Source of the DNA: Myxococcales bacterium
GTDB taxonomy: Bacteria > Myxococcota_A > Polyangia > Palsa-1104 > JAEUJZ01
NCBI GenBank assembly: GCA_016794505.1
Contig: JAEUJZ010000016.1
Coordinates: forward strand, 157,185 to 221,184
DNA length: 64,000 nucleotides
Direction: 5' to 3'
Part shown: one piece after another, positions 24,945-35,520 of the stretch
Position numbering within the stretch: position 1 is the first letter of the stretch
How the letters are laid out: every line of letters starts with the position of its first letter
Made by a program: the position numbers and the translations under genes
The notes under the pieces: generated by a model
What the model was told of the DNA's origin: nothing
What the model saw: only the letters and a program-made list of their open reading frames with translations
Database searches by the model: none

Positions 24945-26458
24945 CAGCCTTTGACTCCTGCGGCCCGCGTATAGACCAAGCACGAACACGATGCCGACAG
25001 CATGCGCAGCGCGACATCGGGCGATGTGAAGCTATCGCGCGTTGTTTGGCGTCGAGCCACGACACAAAGATCGTCTTTGCGAAGCATGCGATGAAGCTCG
25101 CGCACGGGGTTTCCTTCCAGCTGGACTTCCTCGACCCGCAGCCCGTACAGCTGACTCCGTCGAATGATCTCTCTCACAAAGCGTTCGTCCTGCTTGTCGC
25201 GTGCCTCTAGAAACGACGGAAGGGCCACGCGCACCAAGCAGAACGGCAGCTGCAGCATGCGCGAAAGGTCGATGGCAGCGTCGGCCAGGGGCAAGTCCGT
25301 GATGCCAGGCTGCAGCGGCAGCACGATGCGCGCGTAGCTCTGCCTGCCGCTTGCGAAAAGCACCGGGCAAGCCACTTCGTTGCACAGCTGGCCCGCCAGA
25401 CCGGGGCGACCAAAGAGGCGATCGAACACGCCTCGCCGTGGCTTGGCCGTGACCAGGACACCGGGTCGCACCTGTCGAATCTGCGCCCGATGCTGCACAA
25501 AGTTGTCCCCTTCCAGGGGGAGATCTTCCAGCGTGCGTGTCAGGTGGCGCGGTGACTGCACGGACGCAGCGATAGGCTGAGCGTCAACGGTCTTCTGAGC
25601 ATGCTTTAGACCAACGCCCAAACGAACGCAGGCCTGCGCCCGCGTGCGATGCAGTAGCTGCAGAGCTTCGCCATCAACGGCAGCGACATCGCGCGTGCTG
25701 GCCGGCAGATACGCCAGGATCGTGTTGCCGTGACGCAGCGGAAACTGTGGAACGCCGATTCGTAGCTGCTCTGCGACGTGCGAAAGGATGTCGGGTTCGC
25801 CGATCAGCAGCACGCGGTCTTCTGCTGCGATGGCGGTCTCGCCCGTTGGAATCACCAGATCGCCATGGCGATAGATCGCGGCGATGCGCCAGCCTTCGGC
25901 TTGTAGCTGCGACAGCGGCACCCCAATCGCTGGCGAGCTGGGCAGCACGACAAACTCGATGATCTCGCCGCGGCCTTGGCCAACCGCGGATGCGACGACC
26001 AGGCCGTCATAGCGCAGGGCCTGCTCGACCATGTTGCCCAGGATCTGTGCGCGGACGATGGCGCGAACGCCGAGCGCTTCATACTCTGCCGCGCGGGCTG
26101 GATCGTGGACGATGCCCACGATCGGGTTGAACTGCAGCTCGCGCGCCAAGCGACAGATTTCCAGGTTTCTGCGGTCGTCGCCGGTCGCCGCCACCAGGGC
26201 CACCGCTTGCCGCAGATCACCGCGCGCTTCTTCCAAGACAAAGCGCGATGTGGCGTCCCCTTGCTTCTTGCCGACGGCGTGGCCGCTGTTGCTGGGCGTC
26301 GCTGGATCCTTGGCGTTCGCCGCGTTGACCACCAGTTCATCCAGCGCAGACTGCGACGTATCGAGCACCAGCACCGGTGCCAAGTACAGCACGCGATCGA
26401 GAATCGACTCGATCATCCGGCTGGCCCCGGCAAAGACGATGCGGTCAAGCATTGGCAT
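24944..26458 (-). CDS. TrkA-type nucleotide-binding protein fused to Usp-like domains
   Basis: A 504-residue soluble protein. Residues 1-150 form a Rossmann/RCK-like unit (LDRIVFAGASRMIESIL, then VALVAATGDDRRNLEICRLA); a TrkA_C-like domain follows (about 165-235: PAIGVPLSQLQAEGWRIAAI, VLLIGEPDIL); the rest contains two universal-stress-like halves (NTILAYLPASTRDVAAV; ARIVLPLQPGITDLPLADAA). It probably gates the antiporter translated from the overlapping next gene, sensing NAD(H) or ATP. The start is the first of two nearby Met codons; no ribosome site is seen. Confidence 0.8.
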   Translation of the reverse strand: MPMLDRIVFAGASRMIESILDRVLYLAPVLVLDTSQSALDELVVNAANAKDPATPSNSGHAVGKKQGDATSRFVLEEARGDLRQAVALVAATGDDRRNLEICRLARELQFNPIVGIVHDPARAAEYEALGVRAIVRAQILGNMVEQALRYDGLVVASAVGQGRGEIIEFVVLPSSPAIGVPLSQLQAEGWRIAAIYRHGDLVIPTGETAIAAEDRVLLIGEPDILSHVAEQLRIGVPQFPLRHGNTILAYLPASTRDVAAVDGEALQLLHRTRAQACVRLGVGLKHAQKTVDAQPIAASVQSPRHLTRTLEDLPLEGDNFVQHRAQIRQVRPGVLVTAKPRRGVFDRLFGRPGLAGQLCNEVACPVLFASGRQSYARIVLPLQPGITDLPLADAAIDLSRMLQLPFCLVRVALPSFLEARDKQDERFVREIIRRSQLYGLRVEEVQLEGNPVRELHRMLRKDDLCVVARRQTTRDSFTSPDVALRMLSASCSCLVYTRAAGVKG

Positions 26459-26524
26459 TGTGTGTCCAGATGGGCAGGGTGAAAGGGCCGCAAACCGACG
26501 ATGTGGATGCACTTGAGCGCACGG

Positions 26525-29500
26525 CTACACAGGCTCCACGGGCGGGCCGCTCGACGCAGAAGCAATTTCCTCTCGGCTCTCTGGTCTACCCACCCTTCGC
26601 AGCAAGATCGGCAGCGTCAGCAGCATCAGCAGCGTCGATGACAAGATGCCGCCGATGACCACGGTGGCCAGCGGTCGCTGCACCTCGGCGCCCGCGCGGG
26701 TCGAGATCGCCATCGGCAGAAAGCCGATCGCAGCGACCAGCGCCGTCGTCAAGATCGGGCGCAGGCTGGATGTCGTGGCGGCGCGCAGGGCCTGGCCCAG
26801 CGATGCGCCTTGCGCCAGGTGCCGTCGAAGCTCGGACGCCATGACCACGCCGTTTAGGACGGCGACGCCGCACAGCGCGATAAAGCCGACCGCCGCCGGG
26901 ATCGAAAACGGCAGGCCGCGCAGGCGCAGCGCGAAGATGCCACCGACGATGCCCAGCGGCACGCAGGCAAACACGGCCGCGGCGTAGCCCAGGTCCCCGA
27001 ACATCAGAAACAGCATGCCGAAGATGATGACTAGCGCGATCGGCACGACCAGAAGCAGGCGGTTCTTGGCGCGCGTGAAGTTTTCAAACTGGCCGCCCCA
27101 TTCCAGGTGATAGCCATGCGGCACCTGCACCGTGGACTCGACGCGAGCACGGGCTTCGTGGACGTAGCTGACCAGATCGCGACCGCGAATGTTGGCTTCG
27201 ACCAGCACGCGGCGCTCCAGCGACTCGCGGTTGATGACGGCGGGGCCTTCGATCTCTTGGATCTCGGCCACCTGCGCCAAGGGCACCAAGTGACCGTCTT
27301 CGCTGCCGACCAGCACTTCGCCGAAGGACTCTGGCGTTAGCTGGGCCGGCGGCAAGAGCAGCTTCAGCGGAAAGCGCCGCGGTCCTTCAAACACCTGCCC
27401 GGCGACGAGCCCCACGCGCGAGGCCTGCACGGTATCCAGGATCTCGGTGGCGGGAATGGCATAGCGCGACACTCGCTTGCGATCGACCTTGACGTTGAGC
27501 AGCGGCAAGCCCAGCACGCGCTGCACGCGCAGATCGCCGGTGCCTGGCACCGTTCGCAAGATCGCGCCGATGCGATCGGCCAGCGCTTTGGAAGTCGACA
27601 GATCGTTGCCGAACACCTTGACCACCACGTCGGCGCGCGATCCCGACAAGAGCTGATTGACGCGATCTTCGATCGGCTGCGATACCGAAACGAACGTCGC
27701 TGGCACTTCTTTTTCGACGGCGTCTTTGATCTTTTCGCCCAGGTCGTCGAGGTCGTGCGCGCTGGTCCAGGTCTCCTTTTCAGCCAGCTTGACCATGACC
27801 TCGCTCTCGTCTGGGCCCACCGGATCCACTGCCACCTCAGCACGGCCGGTACGCGAGACGACGGACTGCACCTCAGGAAAGCGGGACAGTACGTCTTCCA
27901 CTTGCGTGCCCAAGCGCTGCGCTTCGCTGATCGAGATGGACGGCAGGCGCTTGATGTCCAGCGCAAGTTCGCCTTCATCGAGACGCGGGACAAATTCGGC
28001 ACCCAGGCCCAAGGAGGCCAGCCCGGTCAGCCCGAACAGGATCGCGCTGGCCATGAGCACGCGCTTGGGATGTTGCAGCACGATCGCCAGATGACGCTGA
28101 TACAGGCGCCCAAGCCGCCCCCAGATGCCGCCGGCCTCATGCCCATGCCCATGTCCATGTCCATGCCCGTCCTCGCCGCTGTTCTCCGTTGAGCCATGGC
28201 CCCCGCCGCCGGGCCGCAGCACCACCGAAGCCAAGGCCGGAAACACGGTCAGCGTAAACAACAGAGCGCCGAACAAGGCCAGCGCCACCGTGATCGCCAT
28301 CGGCTTGAACATGCGCCCTTCGACGCCTTCCAGGGCCATCAGCGGCAGGTACACCATCAGGATGATGGCGACGGCAAAGGTGACGGCGCGCGCGCTTTGC
28401 CCCATGGACTTGGCGATGGCGGTTGGCACTTGATCGCGGGCGTCTTTGGGCAGCGCGGCCAGGCTGACGATCGCCGCTTCCAGCATGACGATCGATCCAT
28501 CGACCAGCAGACCGAAATCGATGGCGCCCAGCGACATTAGGTTTCCGACCACGCCCAGGCGCACCATGCCGATGACGGCGACGCCCATCGAAAGCGGAAT
28601 GGCCAGCGCCGCGATCAGGCTGCCACGCAGCGTGCCCAGCGTCAGGAACAAGACCAGCACGACCAGGGCGGCGCCTTCGCCCAAGTTGATGAACACGGTC
28701 TTGAGCATGCGGTCGATAAACTCGGCGCGGTCGTAGTAGGGTGCGATGCGCACGCCCGCCGGCAGATCGCGGCCAATTTCATCGAGCTTCTTTTTGACGT
28801 TGTGTACGACCTGGCGCGAGTTCTGACCGATCAACATCATCACGGTGCCGGCGACGATTTCGCCCTTGCCGTGCTTGGTGACGACGCCGAAGCGCAGGGC
28901 CGGTCCCAGCTTGACGCTGCCCAGCTGCTTCAGCAGAACCGGTGTGCCATCGGTGTCGCTTTTGATCACGGTGTTGCCGATGTCGCGCAGATCGCGGTAC
29001 TGCGCTTCGCCGCGGATGACGTAGGACTCGCGGTTCTTTTCGATGTAGCCGCCGCCGATGTTGGCGCTGCTCGATCGCAGGACGTTGTAGATGGTGCCCA
29101 GGGTCAGGCGGTATTCGGCCAGGCGCTTGGGCTCGATGACCACTTGGTATTCCTTGGCCTCGCCGCCCATGGCGTTGACTTCGATGACGCCGGGCACCGA
29201 TCGCAGGCGACGCGCGACTTCCCAGTCCAGCAGCGTGCGCAGCTCCATCGGGCTGTGTTTGCCGTCGGTGGATTCCAGATAGAACTCATAGATCTCGCCC
29301 AGGCCGGTCGACACCGGGGCAAGCTCGGGCCGACCGTACATCGGGTTGATGTCGGCTTCGGCGTTCTTCAGGCGTTCGTTGACCAGCTGACGGCAGAACC
29401 AGACATCGCGATCGTCGTCGAAGATGACGGTGACGGCCGACACCGCGGTGCGGCTGACGCTGCGGATCTCGGTGACGCCGGGCAGGCCGTTCATGGCCAT

Positions 29501-29773
29501 CTCGATGGGATGGGTCAGGTACTGCTCAACCTCAGCAGGCGAAAGGCCAGGGGCGCTGGTGATGATCGATACCTGCACGTTGGTGACGTCGGGAACCGCA
29601 TCGATCGACAGGCGACGCAGGGCCAGGCCGGACACGATCGCGATGCTGGCGGCCAGCACCAAGACCACGCCGCGCCGACGCACGCAGGCGGCGACAAGGC
29701 GTTCCAGCAGGCTCAAGCGCGCGCTTGATTCGTGGGCGTTTGGAGGTTGCGTTGCTTGTGTTTGTTGGCTCAT
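26525..29773 (-). CDS. czcA: Heavy-metal efflux RND pump, CzcA family
   Basis: Inner-membrane proton-driven pump (1082 residues, full RND length) that with the adaptor and channel exports divalent metals from the periplasm. The HME-RND signature [14 protein letters not shown] is present near 410 in the fourth helix; two large periplasmic domains and twelve helices follow the RND plan. A cytoplasmic loop near 545-560 carries an [10 protein letters not shown] run likely to bind metal. Only three bases separate it from czcB, so it belongs to a czcC-B-A operon that may run on through the TrkA/Usp, antiporter and TPR genes (66-bp gap). Confidence 0.94.
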   Translation of the reverse strand: MSQQTQATQPPNAHESSARLSLLERLVAACVRRRGVVLVLAASIAIVSGLALRRLSIDAVPDVTNVQVSIITSAPGLSPAEVEQYLTHPIEMAMNGLPGVTEIRSVSRTAVSAVTVIFDDDRDVWFCRQLVNERLKNAEADINPMYGRPELAPVSTGLGEIYEFYLESTDGKHSPMELRTLLDWEVARRLRSVPGVIEVNAMGGEAKEYQVVIEPKRLAEYRLTLGTIYNVLRSSSANIGGGYIEKNRESYVIRGEAQYRDLRDIGNTVIKSDTDGTPVLLKQLGSVKLGPALRFGVVTKHGKGEIVAGTVMMLIGQNSRQVVHNVKKKLDEIGRDLPAGVRIAPYYDRAEFIDRMLKTVFINLGEGAALVVLVLFLTLGTLRGSLIAALAIPLSMGVAVIGMVRLGVVGNLMSLGAIDFGLLVDGSIVMLEAAIVSLAALPKDARDQVPTAIAKSMGQSARAVTFAVAIILMVYLPLMALEGVEGRMFKPMAITVALALFGALLFTLTVFPALASVVLRPGGGGHGSTENSGEDGHGHGHGHGHEAGGIWGRLGRLYQRHLAIVLQHPKRVLMASAILFGLTGLASLGLGAEFVPRLDEGELALDIKRLPSISISEAQRLGTQVEDVLSRFPEVQSVVSRTGRAEVAVDPVGPDESEVMVKLAEKETWTSAHDLDDLGEKIKDAVEKEVPATFVSVSQPIEDRVNQLLSGSRADVVVKVFGNDLSTSKALADRIGAILRTVPGTGDLRVQRVLGLPLLNVKVDRKRVSRYAIPATEILDTVQASRVGLVAGQVFEGPRRFPLKLLLPPAQLTPESFGEVLVGSEDGHLVPLAQVAEIQEIEGPAVINRESLERRVLVEANIRGRDLVSYVHEARARVESTVQVPHGYHLEWGGQFENFTRAKNRLLLVVPIALVIIFGMLFLMFGDLGYAAAVFACVPLGIVGGIFALRLRGLPFSIPAAVGFIALCGVAVLNGVVMASELRRHLAQGASLGQALRAATTSSLRPILTTALVAAIGFLPMAISTRAGAEVQRPLATVVIGGILSSTLLMLLTLPILLRRVGRPESREEIASASSGPPVEPV

Positions 29774-29776
29774 CGC

Positions 29777-30985
29777 TCACCTCAGAAGTTCGCTTTTGAG
29801 CAGGAATCCACCGTCGACCGCGACCTTTTCGCCAGCCGACAGTCCGCTGCGCACTTCGACCTGTGTGCCACCGGATGCACCCAGCTCGACCGTGCGCTTG
29901 GTGAAGCCGCCCGGTTCTTGCACGAAGACCAGCGGCTTGCCTTCCACCGTCAGCACCGACTTGCGCGGCACCGCCAGCACTTGGTTGATGACGCGGCTGG
30001 GATCGCCGTGCAGCGTCGCGGTGACGAACTGACCGGGGCGGAACAGGCCTTCGTGGTTGTCGAATTCGATGCGGACGGGCGCGGTGCGCGTCTTTTCATC
30101 GATGACATGCCCAACGTAGGCGACGCGTGCGGGGAAGCTCTTGCCGGGATAGACCTCGGTGCGGATCTCGGCCCGCTGATCGGCGTGGACGTAGGGCAGA
30201 TCTTTTTCAAACAGATCCAGCTGGACCCACAGCTGGCTTAAGTTGGCGACGGAAAACGCGTCGGTGGCTGGCTGCACCGACTGCCCCAGCGAGATGCTGC
30301 GCGTGATGATCGTCCCATCGATCGGGCTGTACAAAGGCACGATGCCGGCCCGGTCTTCGTTGATCTGTTTGATGTCGACTTGGCGCAGACCCAAGGCGCG
30401 CAGGCGCTGTGTCGCGGCGGCTAGCTGCGCTTGTTCGGTGATGGCGGCTGCCTCGGCTAGCTCGCGCTCGCGCTCCGACGACACCTTGCGCTCGGCAAGC
30501 TCGCGTTCGCGCCGCAGGTTAGCCTGCGCAGCCAGCGATGTCGCGCGCGCCGTCAGATACGCGGCCTGCGCTTGCCCGACTTCCGAGCTCTCAAGCTCGG
30601 CCAACACTTGGCCGGCCCGCACCGCTTCACCGACCTGCGCTTTGATCGACACGATGCGTCCGGCGATCAGCGGCCCGATCTGCGCGTGATAGTTGGGTGC
30701 CAGATCGACGGAGCCGACCACTTCGACATCGCGGGCCAGGCGCTGCAGCCGTACCTCGACCACTTCGATCTGGTTCTTGCGCAGGGCATCGGGCGACAGC
30801 GAAACGGCCGGCGATGATCCACTTTTTCCGTCGCTGTCGTTTTTGGACTTGGCGACTTCGGCGGCCCCTTTGGTTGCGGGGTCGGTCGCGCTGCCTCCGC
30901 GCGGGATCAGAAGTCCAAGGCCGATGCCGGCCCCGGCTACCAGGACAAAGGGCAGAAAACGGACCAGCTTGTTTGCGGTAGTCAT
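29777..30985 (-). CDS. czcB: RND periplasmic adaptor, CzcB family
   Basis: A 402-residue membrane-fusion protein joining CzcA to the outer-membrane channel. It has an N-terminal membrane anchor (LVRFLPFVLVAGAGIGLGLL), a lipoyl half-motif (IGPLIAGRIVSIKAQVGEAV), a long helical hairpin (about 170-220), the second lipoyl half (PLYSPIDGTIITRSISLGQSV) and beta-barrel segments (WVQLDLFEKDLPYVHADQ). The ATG at 30985 overlaps the czcC stop (ATGA). The frame is open further upstream but that part lies inside czcC. Confidence 0.93.
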   Translation of the reverse strand: MTTANKLVRFLPFVLVAGAGIGLGLLIPRGGSATDPATKGAAEVAKSKNDSDGKSGSSPAVSLSPDALRKNQIEVVEVRLQRLARDVEVVGSVDLAPNYHAQIGPLIAGRIVSIKAQVGEAVRAGQVLAELESSEVGQAQAAYLTARATSLAAQANLRRERELAERKVSSERERELAEAAAITEQAQLAAATQRLRALGLRQVDIKQINEDRAGIVPLYSPIDGTIITRSISLGQSVQPATDAFSVANLSQLWVQLDLFEKDLPYVHADQRAEIRTEVYPGKSFPARVAYVGHVIDEKTRTAPVRIEFDNHEGLFRPGQFVTATLHGDPSRVINQVLAVPRKSVLTVEGKPLVFVQEPGGFTKRTVELGASGGTQVEVRSGLSAGEKVAVDGGFLLKSELLR

Positions 30986-32373
30986 GGCGTACCTCGGGGA
31001 GCGGCCGGTGCAGGCGCCGCCGCAGGAGTCTGTGTGAAGAGGGACTCGCCCAGCGCGCGTTCCAAGCCGATGGCCGACAGCCAAAGCTGTTCCAGCATCA
31101 GCAGGTAGCGGATGCGCACTTCCGCCTGTTCGCGCAGAGCGGTGATGACGCGGAACAGATCGAACTTGCCGGCCTGCCAGCCGCGACGCAGCAGATCGAC
31201 ATTGCGCTCGGCCGGCGGCACGGCATCGCGCAGAAACGCATCGACCTGGCTGCGACGAAGCTGAAGCGTCGCGACGGCCTGCCCAACCTCGGCGGCGATG
31301 CGATTCAGAAGCAGGCGCTGTTCGGCGATGCGGTTCTGTTCGGCGGCGCGGACCTGCGACAGACCGCCTTGGTTGCGATTCCACAGCGGCAGCGAAAGTC
31401 CGACGGTACCGCCGATAAAGACCTGCCCATCCAGATCCTTTTGCCAGTCAAAGGACAGCACGGGATTGGGCACGATCTCGCGCAATAGGCGACGGTTTTC
31501 GGCGCGCAGCGCATCCTTCTGCTTGTAGATCGCGCGCAGATCGGCGCGGGCGGCATACGCACGCTCGACCAAGTCGACCCGATCCAGCATCGTTGGCAGG
31601 CTGCGCGGCATGGCGCCCAGCTCTTGACTGCTGAGCACAAGCGCCGTCGTCGGAGGGATCGCGGTCAGCATGCGAAGCTCGGCCAGGCGCTGCTCGCGTT
31701 CGACTTCGATGTCGCGGCGCTCGCCGACCACGCGGCCGACTTCGATCTGCGCCAGGTTGCCTTCGATCTCACCCGATGCGCCCAGCCGCATGCGGGTCTG
31801 CGCCGATTCCAAAAGCTGGCGCGATATGGCCTCGCGCTCGACGGCCACTTGCACGCGCTGGGCGGACAGCAGGCACTGCACATACAGGCCTTTGATCTGG
31901 GCTTCGGTGCTGCGGCGCGCGTACTCGACTTGGTCGCGCTGCGCGGCGCTGGCGGCGGCCACGGCGTCCATTCGCGTCCAGCGCTGACCGGCGATCTCCA
32001 GCGTCTGTTCGACGTGAAGCTGCCACTGTAGCGCCGACAGCGTCGATCCATCGGGCTGGCGTTCGCTGCGCGGACCCAACAGGAACGTGGTGTAGGGATT
32101 GGCGGGAAACCACAGCGCAGCACCGGCGCGACGGGCATCGATGCTGCGCACTTCGTTCTGGGCGCGCACCAGATCGGGCGAAGCGCTCTGCGCGCGCGAC
32201 AGCGCATCGGCCAGGCTTAGCGACAGGCTGGCAGTTTGAGCCGCTGGGTCAGACCCTTCCGCCGCGCCGGTTGGGCTTGGCAGCCACAAGACGATGACGA
32301 GTAGAAGTCCAGCGAAGCACCGTGTCGGCCCGCGGCGTCCGATGCACGTGTGGCTGAGCGGCAAGAACCTCAA
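30982..32373 (-). CDS. czcC: Outer-membrane efflux channel, TolC/CzcC family
   Basis: A 463-residue outer-membrane channel of the metal-efflux system with the duplicated helical OEP domain (LSLADALSRAQSASPDLVRA; GGTVGLSLPLWNRNQGGLSQ). I place the start at a TTG (32373) because a perfect AGGAGG lies seven bases before it and a sigma-54 promoter just upstream would begin transcription at about 32388, which excludes the ATG at 32421. The N-terminus then reads as a signal peptide (CFAGLLLVIVLWLPSPTGAA). Neighbours: czcB, czcA. Confidence 0.9.
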   Translation of the reverse strand: MRFLPLSHTCIGRRGPTRCFAGLLLVIVLWLPSPTGAAEGSDPAAQTASLSLSLADALSRAQSASPDLVRAQNEVRSIDARRAGAALWFPANPYTTFLLGPRSERQPDGSTLSALQWQLHVEQTLEIAGQRWTRMDAVAAASAAQRDQVEYARRSTEAQIKGLYVQCLLSAQRVQVAVEREAISRQLLESAQTRMRLGASGEIEGNLAQIEVGRVVGERRDIEVEREQRLAELRMLTAIPPTTALVLSSQELGAMPRSLPTMLDRVDLVERAYAARADLRAIYKQKDALRAENRRLLREIVPNPVLSFDWQKDLDGQVFIGGTVGLSLPLWNRNQGGLSQVRAAEQNRIAEQRLLLNRIAAEVGQAVATLQLRRSQVDAFLRDAVPPAERNVDLLRRGWQAGKFDLFRVITALREQAEVRIRYLLMLEQLWLSAIGLERALGESLFTQTPAAAPAPAAPRGTP

Positions 32374-32398
32374 TGCAGCACCTCCTGTTGGGAGATCC

Positions 32399-32414
32399 TG
32401 CAAGGAAGATGCCG
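32399..32414 (-). promoter_or_regulatory. Sigma-54-type promoter of czcCBA
   Basis: CGGCATCttccTTGCA on the minus strand: GG and GC are exactly ten bases apart, and the -12 box is fully consensus. Predicted transcription start near 32388, two bases before the AGGAGG of czcC. Confidence 0.55.
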
Positions 32415-32546
32415 TGGCCAAGCGAGGAGAACCGAGGCACGCTACTCAGTATGAGCGGATATATTGAATATTCCCATATTTCTCATTGATATTTTGCTAG
32501 CGACGATATGTGAGCGATGGCTATGGTGGATTGAAAGGAGGTAAGC

Positions 32547-33506
32547 ATGAGCGCCCTTTCGAACAACACGGTCCAACGTCAACCAGCGCAACCCTCGTCT
32601 ATCGTTGAAAACCGTCGGCGTGTCCTGTTTGCCTGCTGCGACGAAAACTGGCCTGCATCGGCATTGCTGCGCGCACACGTGTTTGCCGAACAGCTACGGG
32701 ACGAGCTGTTCGTGCTGCAGGTTCAATCTCAGCCAAGGGCAACATGGCGCTTCCGACACACGAAAGCTCCACTCGCGAGTCTGGCCAAGCTTGAGGCGTT
32801 AGAGAAGAGTCACGCCGCTCTTCTAAAACGGTGTGCAGGCATTCTTTGGCCTGGCCTGCCGAACTCGCGCTTCCGAACGACCGAGGGAGACTTCGTCGAG
32901 ACAACGGTGATGGTGGCTGCCGAGCTAGGAGCTGAGCTGATCGTGCTGCCGCCCCTGCCGCGAAACGGGGGCGATGCAGCCGCGCAAGTCGCGCATGCCG
33001 CCCGTGTTCCCGTGCTGGTGGCGCGGCCGGGTCGCAGCCAGAACACGGTCGTCGCAGCGACCAACCTGCGCGATTCTCGCTATCCCGTGCTGCGGCACGC
33101 TCGATCGGTCAGCAGCATGCTGCAAGCGGATCTGATCCTGGTCCACAATGTCGAGCCGGCGATGATGATACCGACACCCGAGGTTGCGACGCTGTGGCTT
33201 GATGCGATGCCACGGACCGATGTCGCGGCCCAAACCCAACGCCTGGCGACGGTGGCGGAGTCGATGCCCCACTGTGTTGGGGCGGTGGTCAAGTACGAAG
33301 CCAACACAGCGCAGGCGATTCTGGAAGCCTCTCGATCTTGCGATGCAGACTTGATTGTGGTCGGGGTTGCACGTCGCTACAGCCGCTGGGAGCGTCTGCT
33401 GCGCAAGAGCGTAGCGGCACGCGTCGCGGACCACGCATATCGCAGCGTGCTGCTGTTTCCCATAGGGCCGCCATCCAGCGAGTCCGTGGTGATGGTTGGT
33501 GCCTAG
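32547..33506 (+). CDS. Universal stress protein, tandem UspA domains
   Basis: A 319-residue protein built of two Usp domains. The first starts at about 25 (RRVLFACCDENWPASALLRA), the second at about 165 (NTVVAATNLRDSRYPVLRHA), each with an alpha/beta pattern and an aliphatic strand near the end (AELIVLPPLP; ADLIVVGVARRYSRWERLL). The G-2x-G-9x-G(S/T) ATP motif is degenerate. A strong ribosome site AAGGAGG precedes the ATG. Divergent from czcCBA; I see no sigma-54 site for it. Confidence 0.85.
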   Translation: MSALSNNTVQRQPAQPSSIVENRRRVLFACCDENWPASALLRAHVFAEQLRDELFVLQVQSQPRATWRFRHTKAPLASLAKLEALEKSHAALLKRCAGILWPGLPNSRFRTTEGDFVETTVMVAAELGAELIVLPPLPRNGGDAAAQVAHAARVPVLVARPGRSQNTVVAATNLRDSRYPVLRHARSVSSMLQADLILVHNVEPAMMIPTPEVATLWLDAMPRTDVAAQTQRLATVAESMPHCVGAVVKYEANTAQAILEASRSCDADLIVVGVARRYSRWERLLRKSVAARVADHAYRSVLLFPIGPPSSESVVMVGA

Positions 33507-33533
33507 ATTGTGTGTGGACCCGCTCGGAGCCGC

Positions 33534-34403
33534 CTAGACCTGCGGTGGCTCCCCAGGCACGCTGGAGTCGTGACGCGACCGCCCGATTGGCACGAACAGC
33601 ACCGAGCGCTGCGCTCGCAGCAGAATCGGCAGGGCAGTCCCATGCGGCGCTTGGTCTGCAGGCTTGATTCCAACGACCAGCAAGCCGGCCTTGAGCTGGT
33701 CGGCTGCGCTTAGCACGCCTTCGGCGTTGTTTCGCTCACGAGTGATGACGACGTCGCTAATGGCGGCAGCGCTTTCAAGCCACTCGCGGCTGCGCACCGC
33801 AAGTACATCGGCCAGCTCAGGAGACAGCGGCATCCCGATGCGTTCCGCAAGCTGGGAACCGGTCTCGTCGATGTTGTGAACCAACATGATCTGACTGCCC
33901 AGAGCCGCAGCCATCTGCCAAGCGGAACGCAGCACCGGGAGAGCCGGGTCCGAGCAGTCCGTCGCGGCCATGACCAGCGGACTGCTGCTTCCGTGACCGA
34001 CAAACAGCATCGGTCGCGCGCAGCGCCGCAGGAGCGCCTGCGCCAAGGCGGCCTGCGTAGCACCGCAAAACGCTGGCAAGGCGCCCGCTACCACTAGCTC
34101 GACGCCTGGCTGGGCTGCCTCGCGCAGAATCCCATCGACCCCTTGCTCGACCGCAGCCTCGCAGGGAGCATCGGAGACGGCCGGCTCTGCTTGAGGGAAG
34201 TAGGCCACACGAACCCGAAGTCCTGCGGCTTGCGCAATTCGTTCCGCCCAGTCCATGGCTTCGCGTGAAGCGCCTTCCTGCTGGCTAGCCACCAAGACCA
34301 CGTGTCGTTTCTCAATCGCAGATGCATCCGCCATAGCTCGCAAGGCCCAGCGCTCTTCGAGTTCTCCTTCGGCTCGAAGGTCGACTTCTGAATCCTGCTT
34401 CAT
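33534..34403 (-). CDS. Universal stress protein, second copy
   Basis: A 289-residue Usp protein related in plan to the divergent one at 32547. Two alpha/beta halves are visible: KRHVVLVASQQEGASREAMD and PLVMAATDCSDPALPVLRSA, with AGLLVVGIKPADQAPHGT and AQRSVLFVPIG at the end. The ATG at 34403 has a G-rich ribosome site five bases upstream; the earlier Met at 34472 does not. Convergent with the first Usp gene and divergent from the NhaR-like gene. Confidence 0.85.
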   Translation of the reverse strand: MKQDSEVDLRAEGELEERWALRAMADASAIEKRHVVLVASQQEGASREAMDWAERIAQAAGLRVRVAYFPQAEPAVSDAPCEAAVEQGVDGILREAAQPGVELVVAGALPAFCGATQAALAQALLRRCARPMLFVGHGSSSPLVMAATDCSDPALPVLRSAWQMAAALGSQIMLVHNIDETGSQLAERIGMPLSPELADVLAVRSREWLESAAAISDVVITRERNNAEGVLSAADQLKAGLLVVGIKPADQAPHGTALPILLRAQRSVLFVPIGRSRHDSSVPGEPPQV

Positions 34404-34560
34404 GACATCCCCCCGTTCTTGCGGTTGCTCACAGGCAGAGACTGCCAACTCGGATGCATGACTGCGCTGCACCCAGAGAGGAGAGTACTGCCATCCAATA
34501 GATGGGCGAGTTCAAAATAAGTGAATGTCGTGTTGGAATAACAGATAGATTGGGCTCTGC

Positions 34561-35520
34561 ATGGAATGGCTGAACTACCACCACCTGTATTACTTCTGGG
34601 TCACCACGCGCGAGGGAGGACTGACCAAAGGGGCAGCCAAGCTGCGCCTGACACACTCGACGCTGAGCACTCAACTTCACACGTTGGAGGAGTTCCTTGG
34701 AGCCGAGCTATTTCAAAGGCAAGGTCGCGTACTGGTGCTCACTCCGTTCGGCGTTGATGTCGCACGCTACGCCGATGACATCTTCAACGCCGGTTCCGAG
34801 CTGATCGAGATGGCCCGCGGCCGCACCACCAAGCTACGCAGTGTGTTGCGCGTCGGTGTGGTGGCGGCGCTGCCCAAGACGCTGGCCTATCGCCTGCTTC
34901 AACCAGCGCTGTCGGTCAGTGAGCAAGGACCGGTCATCGTCCATCAAGACAGCTATGAGCGTCTGCTCGATGATCTGGGTTTGAGTCGGCTGCACCTGGT
35001 GTTGGCAGATCAACCACCGCCTGAAGGTCTAGGAACCCGCACCTTCGGGCATCTGCTTGGCGAGAGCGAGATCCTGATCTACGGAACGCGTCGTCTGGCG
35101 AGCCGGTTCCGCAAGGCTTTTCCACAGTCATTGGCCAATGCACCCATGTTGTTGCCCTCATCGGGCAGTAGCCTGCGACGACTGTTAGAGCGCTGGTTGA
35201 CCGAGAAGAACGTACACGTGCAGGTGACCGGCGAGTTCGATGATGCCGGCTTGATGCGCGCGTTCGGTGCCAACGGCCATGGGCTCTTTCCCGTCCGCGC
35301 GGCGCTTGCTGCGGAAGTAGAGGATGCGCACGGTGCCGTTCCGGTCGGCACAGTGGACGGCGTGCGTGAGCGGTACTATGCCGTTTCAACTGAGCGACGA
35401 GTCCGCCATCCGGCGATGGCTGCGCTTTTGCAGAATGCTCGGCAGCACCTGCTGCCTGCGGAGCCGCACCGTCGTCGATCCCGCACCACGGGTCGCTTGC
35501 GCCGCCATGCGTCGAAGTAG
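34561..35520 (+). CDS. nhaR: LysR-family regulator, NhaR-like
   Basis: A 319-residue LysR-type activator. The N-terminal helix-turn-helix begins MEWLNYHHLYYFWVTTREGG, closely following the NhaR pattern, and the effector domain (LRSVLRVGVVAALPKTLAYR) is of the same type. In E. coli NhaR senses Na+ and activates nhaA. Here nhaA lies 12 kb away but within the same ion-stress block. Its upstream gap with the second Usp gene is AT-richer and holds no obvious T-N11-A palindrome I could single out. Confidence 0.85.
   Translation: MEWLNYHHLYYFWVTTREGGLTKGAAKLRLTHSTLSTQLHTLEEFLGAELFQRQGRVLVLTPFGVDVARYADDIFNAGSELIEMARGRTTKLRSVLRVGVVAALPKTLAYRLLQPALSVSEQGPVIVHQDSYERLLDDLGLSRLHLVLADQPPPEGLGTRTFGHLLGESEILIYGTRRLASRFRKAFPQSLANAPMLLPSSGSSLRRLLERWLTEKNVHVQVTGEFDDAGLMRAFGANGHGLFPVRAALAAEVEDAHGAVPVGTVDGVRERYYAVSTERRVRHPAMAALLQNARQHLLPAEPHRRRSRTTGRLRRHASK

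Noticed and set aside
32435..32450. AGGCACGctactCAGTA as a sigma-54 site for the first Usp gene
   Set aside because: GC is missing at the required position; the gene probably uses another sigma factor.
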